Shown here: positions 50,885-59,121 of the stretch, in pieces
Position numbering within the stretch: the first letter of the stretch is position 1
Layout of the letters: every line of letters begins with the position of its first letter
Source: Mycobacterium sp. ITM-2016-00318
GTDB lineage: Bacteria > Actinomycetota > Actinomycetes > Mycobacteriales > Mycobacteriaceae
Direction of reading: 5' to 3'
Assembly: GCF_002968285.2 (NCBI RefSeq)
Contig: NZ_CP134400.1
Span: forward strand, 186,001 to 250,000
Length of the DNA stretch: 64,000 nucleotides
Notes under the pieces: generated by a model
Seen by the model: only the letters and a program-made list of their open reading frames with translations
Told to the model about the DNA's origin: nothing
The model's database searches: none
Translations under genes and position numbers: made by a program

Positions 50885-52374
50885 TGTGGCTTCAGGTTGA
50901 GCTCGGCCGACAGCGACTCGCCCACACGCTTGGCGATGCCGGAGGCGGCAACGGCGATGATCGCGCCGATGACACACCAGTACAGCCCGAGCAGCGGTGC
51001 CGAGGTGGCGGTTTCGGCGTCCTTGACGTTGAACCACAGCACGACGACGATCACCAGGGCACCGAGCAGCGGCAGCACGATGCCTGCGATCCTGCCTTTG
51101 CCTCCGTGCACGCCAACAAATTTCGGTGAGCCGACGAACCAGGTGGCAGCGAGCTCGACAAGCAAATAGCAGACCATCAGGCACACCGAACCGGCGACGG
51201 CGAACAGGAAATAGGTGTCGATCGCGTCGTTGCCGGTGCCCATGTCGGGCCAGCCGACCGCGCCGCAGATGAGGTTGACCACCACCGCGACGATGACGAC
51301 GAGCCAGGTGGCGCGGCGCGGGCCGCCGGTCGTTGCGTGGATGTGCGCCAGCGCCTTCGGGCCGAAGCCGTCGCGCGCGAACGCGTACAGCATGCGCCCT
51401 GAGGTCGCCGATGTGGCCAGGTGACACCCGAACGCCGACACGATCGCGGTGAAGATGACCACGAGGCCGAACCACTGGCCGACATAGGTTCCGCCGAGGT
51501 CGCCCAATGTGTTTCCCGAGTTCTGGAACGCGTCGAGCCCGGCCTGGTCGGTGCCGAAACCGTTGACCTGAGCGAACATCACGACGACGAACAGCACGCC
51601 GGTGAGCAGGAGTGTGCCCGCCAGCGCCCTCGGGATGTTGCGGCCGGGATTGTCGGTCTCCTCGCCCATCGACGCGCACGCTTCGAAGCCCGCCCAGGAC
51701 AGGAACGCCGCGACGACACCCGCGAGCACCGCCGACGGGGAGACGCCGCTACCGGAGAAGGAGAACACCGAGAAGTCGATACCCGTCGACGGTGCGCCGC
51801 CTTTCGCGAAGATCACCACGACGAGCGCGATCATCGCCAGGATGCCGAGGCCCTCGATGACGAGAAGGACCTTGGCGAGCAGCTTGACGTCGCGGCCCGC
51901 GAGCAGGAAGGAAATCACCGCGGCGATCACGACGACCACCAACCACGGCGGCTGGGAGGGGTTTTCGCTGTCGGGCCGCAGCTCGGTGATGAAGGCTCCT
52001 GTGAACGCCGCGGTCAAGGCGAGGGTGCCGATCGAGAACATCCAATACGCGCCGAGCATCGCGAAGCCGGCGAAGAACCCGGCCCTCGGCCCGATGGTGC
52101 CGCCGACCAGGCCGTAGGACGAGCCCGCGTGGTTGAGGTGCCGGGTCAGCCGCACGAAGCTGTAGCCGACGAGCGACACGCCGACGAGCCCGATCAGGAA
52201 CACCAGCGGGATGGATTTACCGACGGTGCCGATCAGGCCCTGGCCGTTGCCCGACATCGCCAGGGTCGGACCGACGAGCGCCACCGAGAGGGCCAGCGCC
52301 ACCCAGAAGGGCAGCTGCCTGTGCGGGATCTGGTCGACTTCGTCCGACGCCCCGGCGGGGGTCTCTGTGGTCAT
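50881..52374 (-). CDS. APC-family amino acid/polyamine permease
   Basis: A 497-aa inner-membrane transporter with about 12 hydrophobic segments. The APC substrate-binding helix 1 has the glycine turn (LAMSGNGQGLIG region near residues 38-50). Further family features are GGTIGPRAGFFAGF and a conserved FEACASMGEETDNPGRNIPRA near residues 240-260. It resembles actinobacterial permeases adjacent to GlnA-like genes. ATG 52374 lies 35 bp after the glutamine synthetase. It presumably imports the amine or amino acid used by the pathway. Confidence 0.9.
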   Translation of the reverse strand: MTTETPAGASDEVDQIPHRQLPFWVALALSVALVGPTLAMSGNGQGLIGTVGKSIPLVFLIGLVGVSLVGYSFVRLTRHLNHAGSSYGLVGGTIGPRAGFFAGFAMLGAYWMFSIGTLALTAAFTGAFITELRPDSENPSQPPWLVVVVIAAVISFLLAGRDVKLLAKVLLVIEGLGILAMIALVVVIFAKGGAPSTGIDFSVFSFSGSGVSPSAVLAGVVAAFLSWAGFEACASMGEETDNPGRNIPRALAGTLLLTGVLFVVVMFAQVNGFGTDQAGLDAFQNSGNTLGDLGGTYVGQWFGLVVIFTAIVSAFGCHLATSATSGRMLYAFARDGFGPKALAHIHATTGGPRRATWLVVIVAVVVNLICGAVGWPDMGTGNDAIDTYFLFAVAGSVCLMVCYLLVELAATWFVGSPKFVGVHGGKGRIAGIVLPLLGALVIVVVLWFNVKDAETATSAPLLGLYWCVIGAIIAVAASGIAKRVGESLSAELNLKPQ

Positions 52375-52409
52375 CGCCGTCTCCTTCTACTCGAGAGTTT
52401 CACGTGTGG

Positions 52410-53729
52410 TCAGCAGCTCCAGGCCAGGCGCAGGGCCTGGGTCGTCTCGGCCAGGGGCCGGTCGCCGTAGGTGGTGATCTCATGCCGCCGGACCGCGACC
52501 AGTCCTTCGATCACCCACGGAGACAACAGCTGCGCGGCGACGGGGGAGTTCTCCAGCGCCTTGATGACGGTCTGCTGGTCGGTCCGCAGCATGGGTGGCG
52601 GCTGAGCCGCCTTGGCCGGATCCTTGGGCACTTCGGCAGGCAGCTCGAGGTGCTGGTCGATGCCGAGCAGCGCGCTGCCGAGGAACGACACCGCGGCGAG
52701 GTAGGGGTTGGCACTCGGATCGATCAGCTTGAGTTCGATGTTGGCGCCGTGCGGTGTGCCCGGTGTGGCTGCGATGAATCGCAGTGCGGCTTCGCGGTTC
52801 TCCAGGCCCCAGCACTGCGCCGCGCCTGCCCAGTTGCCGGGTTTCAGTCGCGCCGACGACAGCACCGAGCCCGCGTAGACCCCGAGCAGATCGGGAAGCG
52901 TCTGCAGTACACCGGCGATCGCGGCGCCGCCCGCCTGGCGGGTGCCGTGCGGGCCTTCGCCGCCGGAGAACAGCGGCCCGTCGCCGTCGGCGAGGGAGAG
53001 GTGCAGGTGGGCGCCGTTACCCGCCTCACCCTCGAACGGCACGGGGGAGAACGAGATGCGCAGACCGTGCCGTGCGGCCGCCCTCCCCATCACGATGCGC
53101 GTGGCCGCGACGGCGTCGACGGCGGCCACCGGGGTGGACGGGGCGAGCGATACCTCGAGCTGATCGTGGCCGTACTCGGTGTGGATCTGCTCGATCGGCA
53201 GGCCGGCGCGCTCCGCCGCTTCGGCGAGGTCGACGAGGAACGCCGAACGGTCCAGCGAGGTGCGCACCCCGTACGGTGACCACGGCTGCGCGGATGCGTG
53301 TCCCGCGTCGTCGGACAACATCGTGGCCTCGAGCTCAGCGCCGATCTTGGCGGTCAGACCCTTTGCGCTCAAAGCTTTTTCGACACGCTTGAGCAGGGAG
53401 CGCATGCACAGGTCCGCCGGGTTGCCCTGCTGATCAGTGAGGTCGCCTGGGGCCCACGCGATTCCGTCCTCGACCAGCCGAAGGTCGGCGGGGTCGATTC
53501 GGATGCGGAGGTCGCCGTCGACGCCGATGTTCGGCGTGAACGCGATGCCGCTGTCCACGCAGAACACGCTCCATGACGGGGAGACGCCCATCCCTGACCG
53601 CTGAAAGGCCTCGAGTCGACGCAGCGGCACGTACTTTGCGCGCGTCACGCCCGCCAGGTCGGTGATCGAACCCGCGACGAGCCCGACACCCTGTGCGCGC
53701 AGCTCCTCGACGTCTTTGGGCAACGGCAT
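52410..53729 (-). CDS. Non-canonical glutamine synthetase (gamma-glutamyl-amine ligase type)
   Basis: A 439-aa GS-fold ligase. Recognisable sites are GAELEATML (first metal Glu), EYGHDQLEVSLAP, NGAHLHLSL (ammonium and metal loop), ENREAALRF and DPSANPYLA. Several differ from assimilatory GlnA: IELKLIDP lacks the expected Arg, and no C-terminal adenylylation Tyr motif is visible. Such relatives (PuuA, GlnA3/GlnA4) join glutamate to putrescine, polyamines or ethanolamine. GAGGAGG precedes ATG 53729. It is the first gene of the amine operon and faces a regulator arm across an AT-rich gap with a palindrome. Confidence 0.88.
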   Translation of the reverse strand: MPLPKDVEELRAQGVGLVAGSITDLAGVTRAKYVPLRRLEAFQRSGMGVSPSWSVFCVDSGIAFTPNIGVDGDLRIRIDPADLRLVEDGIAWAPGDLTDQQGNPADLCMRSLLKRVEKALSAKGLTAKIGAELEATMLSDDAGHASAQPWSPYGVRTSLDRSAFLVDLAEAAERAGLPIEQIHTEYGHDQLEVSLAPSTPVAAVDAVAATRIVMGRAAARHGLRISFSPVPFEGEAGNGAHLHLSLADGDGPLFSGGEGPHGTRQAGGAAIAGVLQTLPDLLGVYAGSVLSSARLKPGNWAGAAQCWGLENREAALRFIAATPGTPHGANIELKLIDPSANPYLAAVSFLGSALLGIDQHLELPAEVPKDPAKAAQPPPMLRTDQQTVIKALENSPVAAQLLSPWVIEGLVAVRRHEITTYGDRPLAETTQALRLAWSC

Positions 53730-53763
53730 TGAACCTCCTCGGACGTCACGAGTGTGCGAGCCG

Positions 53764-53786
53764 TTTATGTCATAAATGTTTCATAA
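53764..53786. promoter_or_regulatory. Palindrome and direct repeats in the divergent promoter of the amine locus
   Basis: TTTATG-T-CATAAA (53764-53776) is a perfect palindrome. TCATAA recurs at 53770-53775 and 53781-53786, one helical turn apart (11 bp). The 124-bp gap is strikingly AT-rich for this genome. This is the likely operator of the RpiR regulator encoded downstream. Confidence 0.55.
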
Positions 53787-53853
53787 TCTCTAAGATCAGC
53801 GCTAGAGGATTGATATATAAAATTCTGACGCGTGCCGTTGAAGGGGTTCAGCC

Positions 53854-54660
53854 ATGTGCCGATTGCTGGGTGTCGTCTCCGCCACCCCGATTTCGGTGTC
53901 GCGCGCCGTCGGTGAGCAGGTGTTGGCGGACTTCGTGGCGTTGACGAAGATCCACGGCGACGGATGGGGAGTCGCACGCGTCCGATTACCCGGTCACGAC
54001 CCGAAGATCGAGGTGTCGGCGGGCAGTGCGGCAGATGATCCGCACTTCATCGCGGCCACCCACGATCAGCGGTCAGCGGCGAACCTCGTCCACCTGCGCT
54101 GGGCCACGACCGGCCTCGCGGTGCGGCCGGACAACTCACACCCGTTTCTCGCCGATCGAATTGCGATGGCGCACAACGGCTCCGTCAAGCCGATCGGTCA
54201 GCTCGATGACCTGTTGTCACCCGAGATCGCCGCGACGATGCGCGGGTCGACCGACAGCGAACGCTATTTCGGCCTGATCCGCCAGCAGCGCGCCTCGTCG
54301 CCGGATCTGGCTGAGGCGGTTCGCCGGGCGGTATCGCAGCTGCGCGAGGTCTTCCCGACCGCCAGTCTCAACGCGATCGTCATGGGCGAGGATCAGATGA
54401 TCGCGGTGCATGCGCACGCCCGCAGCCAACTGCCCGACCCGGACATCGCCGAGATCACCGCGGCGGGTCTGCCCGCCGAGCACCTCGAGGACTACTTCGG
54501 TATGAGGTGGACCCGCACCGATGCGGACAGGGTCGTGATCGCGTCGACAGGTTTCGGCGACCTCGACTGGCAGCCGCTGGAGTCGGAAAGCGTCACCGCG
54601 ATCTCGATGTACGACCTCTCCATGACGACGCTGCCGCTGATGACTCCTTCGACGCCATGA
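53854..54660 (+). CDS. Class II glutamine amidotransferase-like Ntn hydrolase (YafJ/EgtC type)
   Basis: A 268-aa Ntn-hydrolase. Cys2 (MCRLLG) would be the nucleophile after Met removal. Family positions are HGDGWGVA near residues 33-40, LRWATTG near 80 (Thr in place of His of the RWATHG type), NSHPF, MAHNGSV (oxyanion Asn-Gly) and GSTDSERYF (Asp for the glutamyl group). EgtC, a relative, removes glutamate from a gamma-glutamyl intermediate, so a gamma-glutamyl hydrolase role in the adjacent amine operon is plausible. The ribosome site GAAGGGG is well placed. It overlaps the RpiR gene by 4 bp (ATGA). Confidence 0.82.
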   Translation: MCRLLGVVSATPISVSRAVGEQVLADFVALTKIHGDGWGVARVRLPGHDPKIEVSAGSAADDPHFIAATHDQRSAANLVHLRWATTGLAVRPDNSHPFLADRIAMAHNGSVKPIGQLDDLLSPEIAATMRGSTDSERYFGLIRQQRASSPDLAEAVRRAVSQLREVFPTASLNAIVMGEDQMIAVHAHARSQLPDPDIAEITAAGLPAEHLEDYFGMRWTRTDADRVVIASTGFGDLDWQPLESESVTAISMYDLSMTTLPLMTPSTP

Positions 54661-55511
54661 CCGGCGAAACGGTGGCGGTGAAGGCGAATTCCGCGCTCTC
54701 GACGCTGAGCAAGGCCGAGCGCCGGGTGGGCCGTGCACTGCTCGCCGACTATCCGAGCGCCGGGCTGGCCAGCGCGGCCCGGCTGGCCGAACGCGCCGAA
54801 GTCAGTCCGCCGACCGTGCTGCGGTTCGCCCAGTCGCTGGGGTACGAGGGGTTCACCGATCTGCAGGTCGCGTTGCGCGCCGAGCTGTCGGCCCAGTCGA
54901 ACGGGCCGATCACCCGGCTGCCGGACGCTCCGCCCGCGGGCGGCCTACTCGACCGGCTCCTTCAGCAGGCCCGGGCCCAGAACGAACGGGCCGTCGAAAC
55001 GCTTGCCGCACTGCCGTCTCCGGCGCTCGAGGCGGCTGTCGCGCTGCTTTCGGACACCGGGCGGACGGTGCACCTGCACGGGGGACGGTTCTCCCATCTG
55101 CTGGCCGCGCACCTGGCCGCGCACCTGGAGCAGCTGCGTCCAGGGATTCGGGTACTCGCCGATCCCGACGGCACCGACATGGGCGTGATGCTCGAAATGT
55201 CGCGCACCGACGTCGTCGTTTTGTTCGACTACCACCGCTACCAGCGCAGCGTCGCCGAGCTCGCATTGCGCGTGCACCGGGCGGGGGCGACGGTTCTGCT
55301 CATCACCGACGACCTGGCCTGCCCGGTGGCGCCGGAAGCCGAGGTGGTGCTCGCCGCGTCGAGCACGGTCGGCACGGCCTACCAGAGCATGGCGGCCGGA
55401 TTTCTCCTCACCGAGCTGCTGGTTCCGCTCGTCATGGACACATTGGGGGAACCGGCGCGCACGCGGATGGCGCTGTGGGAGGAGCAGCGCAGAGCCGTAC
55501 TGCTGCCCTGA
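54657..55511 (+). CDS. RpiR/MurR-family regulator
   Basis: A 284-aa regulator. The N-terminal HTH_6 domain (about residues 8-80) includes LSKAERRVGRALLADYP and AEVSPPTVLRFAQSLGYEGFTDLQ. A SIS domain follows (about 125-265; GRTVHLHGGRFSHLLAAHLAAHL, then VVVLFDYHRYQRSVAELAL). SIS domains normally bind phosphosugars, but members linked to amine or amino acid genes occur. ATG 54657 overlaps the upstream stop (ATGA), so it is translated with the amidotransferase-like protein. It is divergent from the GS operon and is the obvious controller of both arms. Confidence 0.85.
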   Translation: MTGETVAVKANSALSTLSKAERRVGRALLADYPSAGLASAARLAERAEVSPPTVLRFAQSLGYEGFTDLQVALRAELSAQSNGPITRLPDAPPAGGLLDRLLQQARAQNERAVETLAALPSPALEAAVALLSDTGRTVHLHGGRFSHLLAAHLAAHLEQLRPGIRVLADPDGTDMGVMLEMSRTDVVVLFDYHRYQRSVAELALRVHRAGATVLLITDDLACPVAPEAEVVLAASSTVGTAYQSMAAGFLLTELLVPLVMDTLGEPARTRMALWEEQRRAVLLP

Positions 55512-55539
55512 ACCGTTACCCTGGAGCTACCCTGGTCCG

Positions 55540-56169
55540 ATGGCTGGTGGTACCAAACGGCTCCCGCGTGCCGTCCGAGAGCAGCAAATGCTCGACGCCG
55601 CGGTGCAGATGTTCTCGATCAACGGCTATCACGAGACGTCGATGGATGCGATCGCCGCACAGGCCGAGATCTCCAAGCCGATGCTGTATCTCTACTACGG
55701 CTCCAAGGAAGAACTGTTCGGGGCGTGCCTGGATCGCGAGCTCGCCCGCTTCGTCGAGACGGTGCGCGCCGAGATCGACTTCAGTCAGAGCGCGAAGGAT
55801 CTGCTGCGCAACGCGGTGCTGTCGTTTCTCAACTACATCGACACCAACCGCGCGTCCTGGATCGTGCTCTATACGCAGGCGACCAGTTCGCAGGCGTTCG
55901 CGCACACGGTGCGCGAGGGCCGCGAGCGGATCATCGACCTCGTCGCCCGGCTGCTGCAGTCCGGCACCCGAAACCCCGAGCCGGACGCCGATTTCGACAT
56001 GATGGCAGTAGCGCTGGTGGGCGCGGGCGAGGCGGTGGCCAACCGCGTCAGCGCCGGCGACGCCGACGTCGACGAGGCCGCCGAGCTGATGATCAACCTG
56101 TTCTGGCGCGGACTGAAGGGCACGCCGTCAGAAAAGGAAGCCTCTGCGGCAACGACCACCGGCGGCTAG
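55540..56169 (+). CDS. TetR-family regulator (Rv0238-like)
   Basis: A 209-aa regulator. The HTH covers about residues 14-62 (REQQMLDAAVQMFSINGY, then AEISKPMLYLYYGSKEELF). The ligand domain contains LNYIDTNRASWIVLYTQ. It matches the M. tuberculosis Rv0238 position after lpqI, but here the amine locus lies in between. It starts at ATG 55540, 28 bp after the RpiR stop, so read-through transcription is possible. The 3' end overlaps the convergent methyltransferase by 4 bp. Target genes are unknown. Confidence 0.87.
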   Translation: MAGGTKRLPRAVREQQMLDAAVQMFSINGYHETSMDAIAAQAEISKPMLYLYYGSKEELFGACLDRELARFVETVRAEIDFSQSAKDLLRNAVLSFLNYIDTNRASWIVLYTQATSSQAFAHTVREGRERIIDLVARLLQSGTRNPEPDADFDMMAVALVGAGEAVANRVSAGDADVDEAAELMINLFWRGLKGTPSEKEASAATTTGG

Positions 56170-57254
56170 ACGGCTCTGCCTTCCACGAGGCTGATCGGGC
56201 CTGCGGTTGGCACGACTCGGGTCATCTGAAAACTGGCCTGCTCGTGTAGGTTTCGATACTCGTCGGCGGTTCGTTCCCTGGCGGCCACCTGCACCAGCAT
56301 CTCCATGTCGGCCCACTTGCCGATGAACCCCCTGTCGTGGTCGGGGATCACGAATTCGACCAGCAGCAGCGTGCTGCCCGGTTTCGCCGCCTTGCGGACG
56401 TTCTTCAAAATCGTCAGCGCCTCGGCGTCGGGCCAGTCGTGGATCACGTTCTTCATCACATAGGCGTCGCCGCCGCAAGGGGCGGCGTCGAAGAACGAGC
56501 CTCCGATGACCTGGACTCGTTCGGCGACTCCGTATTTCGTCAGAAACGCCGGTGCGCCCTCGACCACCGCAGGGAGGTCGTAGAGCACACCGCGAGCGCC
56601 GGGAGTCGCGGCGACGATCGCCGACAGCAAGCGGCCGTGCCCGCCGCCGACGTCGACGATGGTGGAGAACGGTGAGAAGTCATAGGCGGCAACGACAGGC
56701 GCGACAGCGAAGTCCGAAACACTCGTCATCGCATCGTTGAAGACCGCGGCGAACTCGGGTTGCGTCTCGAGCCACTCCCACGACCCCATGCCGCGCAGTT
56801 TCGGTGGGTACGCTTCGCCGGTCCTGGCCGCGTCGACCAAGCCGCTCCAGTGCTCGCGATAAGAAGGATGGCCCACCATCCTGGCCATCCCGGCCATCGA
56901 CATCGGGGCGTCGGATCGCAGTGTTTCACCCAGTGCGTTGAGCGCGAACCGACCGTCGCGGCGGCGTTTGAAGATGCCTTCGCTGATCAGCGCACGCATC
57001 AGCCGCGCAAGCGCATCCGGGTCGGCACCAACGCGACGAGCAAGGTCGTCGGCGGTCAGCGGACCGTCGGACAGCGCATCGGCGACCTTCAGTTCGGCGG
57101 CAACGGAGATGCCCTGCACGCGCCACGCCCAGAGGATCATCTCCATCATGGCGCCCGCGGGCGGCGCACTTCGCTGATGCGCCATGCCGAGAACGTGGCG
57201 GACGCGTTCGATCACGCGGACGAGCTTGGCCGGAGGAATCCTCGAGGCGTTCAC
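56166..57254 (-). CDS. SAM-dependent O-methyltransferase (COMT-like)
   Basis: A 362-aa methyltransferase of the plant-COMT/hydroxyneurosporene type. The N-terminal winged-helix dimerisation domain is at about residues 35-115 (AAELKVADALSDGPLTADDLARRVGAD). The C-terminal Rossmann domain has the SAM loop IVDVGGGHGRLLSAIVA near 190-205 and the catalytic-region motif VMKNVIHDWPDAEALTIL near 275-290, with the general-base His in IHDW. GTG 57254 (VNASRIPPAKL) was chosen; further upstream in-frame sequence runs into the divergent gene. It is divergent from an ABC exporter (46 bp), suggesting a small-molecule modify-and-export pair. Confidence 0.85.
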   Translation of the reverse strand: MNASRIPPAKLVRVIERVRHVLGMAHQRSAPPAGAMMEMILWAWRVQGISVAAELKVADALSDGPLTADDLARRVGADPDALARLMRALISEGIFKRRRDGRFALNALGETLRSDAPMSMAGMARMVGHPSYREHWSGLVDAARTGEAYPPKLRGMGSWEWLETQPEFAAVFNDAMTSVSDFAVAPVVAAYDFSPFSTIVDVGGGHGRLLSAIVAATPGARGVLYDLPAVVEGAPAFLTKYGVAERVQVIGGSFFDAAPCGGDAYVMKNVIHDWPDAEALTILKNVRKAAKPGSTLLLVEFVIPDHDRGFIGKWADMEMLVQVAARERTADEYRNLHEQASFQMTRVVPTAGPISLVEGRAV

Positions 57255-57300
57255 GGCTCGACTGTAGGACAGTTCGCCGCCCGTACCCCATGCTTTACAC

Positions 57301-59121
57301 ATGGCGTCGACCGGACTCGTGTGGCGCAGCCTCGGCATGCTGCGGGCGGTGCGCGGCCTCATCATGGTCTCGCTGGTCCTCGGCGTCGTCGCCGCGGCGC
57401 TGCCCTACGTTGCGGCGGCGGCCTTCGGGCCGATGGTGCAGGTGATTGCCGACGCGGGTGAAAGTGGAAACCTCAGCGGGGTATGGGAGCTGCGGGGCCC
57501 GCTCGTCGCGCGGGAGGACGGACTGCTGCGCTCGGTGGCGGGCTCTGTTCCGTTCGCGGTGCTGCTGGCGACGTGGATCATCGCGCTGCTGCTGACGCAG
57601 TTGATGTACTTCGTCAACGCGTGGGTCGGGGCGAATGTCGACAGGATGATCCTCGTCGACATCAGGCAGCGGGTTCACGACCACATGCAGACGCTGTCGC
57701 TGGACTTCTTCACGAGATCGCGAACCGGCGAGCTGATACAGCGGGTGACTGTCGAACCCGCAGGCGTGCAACGTCTTCTGACCGACTGCCTGCTCCCGCC
57801 CCTCATCGACATCGTCGTGCTGATCGTCGCGATCGGCTACTTGCTGGCGATCTCGTGGCAGATGACGGTCGCCGCGTTGGTGCTAACGCCGCTGGCCCTG
57901 ATCGCGCTGAGAATCGCAGGCCGCGGCGTTCAGTCGGCGATGCGCCGGGTGATGACCGCAGACCGCGCGATGGTCGCCGAACTCGAGCAGACGGTGAGCG
58001 GGATCTCCGAAATCCAGACGTTCAATGCCGAGCCGCTGCGCAGCAGGCGGTTTCGCGAGGTCTCCGAGAACTCGGCGAAGAGCACCGCGACGTCGGTGGT
58101 CTGGATGCAGGCGACCGCGAACGGGTCGCAGGTGTTCATCGCCCTCAGCACCGTGGTGGTGCTGCTCGTCGGGATCGCGTTCAGCGCAGACTTCGGGCTG
58201 ACGTTCGCGGGCCTCATCGTGTTCACCGGAATGGTCCCGACGATGTTCACTGCGGCGCAGCGGGTGTTGGGCGCCTACACCACGTACCAGTCGGTGGCAC
58301 CGAACGCCACGTCGACCTACGAGCTTCTCGACACCAAGCCGTCGGTCGCGGAGCTTCCTGACGCCGTCGCGCTCGGCGATGTGCACGGCAACCTGGTGTT
58401 CGAGGAGGTGACTTTCGGTTATGCGCCCGGCCGGAATGTGCTTGACGGGTTGTCGTTGTCGATCGCGGAAGGCGAGACCGTTGCGGTGGTAGGCGGTATC
58501 GGATCCGGTAAATCGACGGTGTTGAACCTGTTACTGCGGTTCCTCGATCCGCAGCGCGGACGAATACTCCTGGACGGCAACGACATCACGACCGTCACCA
58601 TCGCCTCACTGCGCGATCAGGTGTCCAAGCTCGCACAGTTTCCGTTCTTCATCAAGGACACCATCCGCGAGAACGTTCGGCTGGCGCGTCCGGACGCCGA
58701 CGACGCCGATGTCGAAGAAGCCTGCAAGCAGGCCCACGTGCACACCGTCATCGTCGACAAGGGGAAGATGGCCGACGGCTACGACACGGTGATGGACGTT
58801 CAGGTGCCGTCGGGCGGTCAGAAGCGTCTGATCGCGCTGGCCCGCTGTCTGTTGCGCAGACCGGAGGTGCTCCTGCTCGACGAGCCGACGGAGAACCTGG
58901 ACGCCGACCAGCGGGCCAGGCTGACCGGCGTGATCCGCGACTATGCGCGCGACCGAACCTGTGTGGTCATCAGCCACGACATGGATTTCGTTGCGGCGGT
59001 GGCGGACCGCATCCTCGTGCTGGAGAACGGCCGCATCGCACAGGTGGGCGGCCATCGGGCGCTGATCGCCGAGGGCGGTCTCTACAAGCGGCTGTACGAA
59101 GCGCAGAACGCCACCGCCTAG
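57301..59121 (+). CDS. ABC exporter, fused membrane and ATPase domains
   Basis: A 606-aa half-transporter of the type I exporter fold. Six membrane helices span about residues 15-320, then a nucleotide-binding domain. Walker A is GGIGSGKST near 398-406, the signature is VPSGGQKRL near 500 (Pro for the usual Leu), Walker B is LLLLDEPTEN near 522, and the H-loop His is in ISHDMDF. It should function as a homodimer or with a partner encoded elsewhere. ATG 57301 is 46 bp from the divergent O-methyltransferase. It overlaps the convergent htdX by 4 bp. Substrate is unknown. Confidence 0.9.
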   Translation: MASTGLVWRSLGMLRAVRGLIMVSLVLGVVAAALPYVAAAAFGPMVQVIADAGESGNLSGVWELRGPLVAREDGLLRSVAGSVPFAVLLATWIIALLLTQLMYFVNAWVGANVDRMILVDIRQRVHDHMQTLSLDFFTRSRTGELIQRVTVEPAGVQRLLTDCLLPPLIDIVVLIVAIGYLLAISWQMTVAALVLTPLALIALRIAGRGVQSAMRRVMTADRAMVAELEQTVSGISEIQTFNAEPLRSRRFREVSENSAKSTATSVVWMQATANGSQVFIALSTVVVLLVGIAFSADFGLTFAGLIVFTGMVPTMFTAAQRVLGAYTTYQSVAPNATSTYELLDTKPSVAELPDAVALGDVHGNLVFEEVTFGYAPGRNVLDGLSLSIAEGETVAVVGGIGSGKSTVLNLLLRFLDPQRGRILLDGNDITTVTIASLRDQVSKLAQFPFFIKDTIRENVRLARPDADDADVEEACKQAHVHTVIVDKGKMADGYDTVMDVQVPSGGQKRLIALARCLLRRPEVLLLDEPTENLDADQRARLTGVIRDYARDRTCVVISHDMDFVAAVADRILVLENGRIAQVGGHRALIAEGGLYKRLYEAQNATA

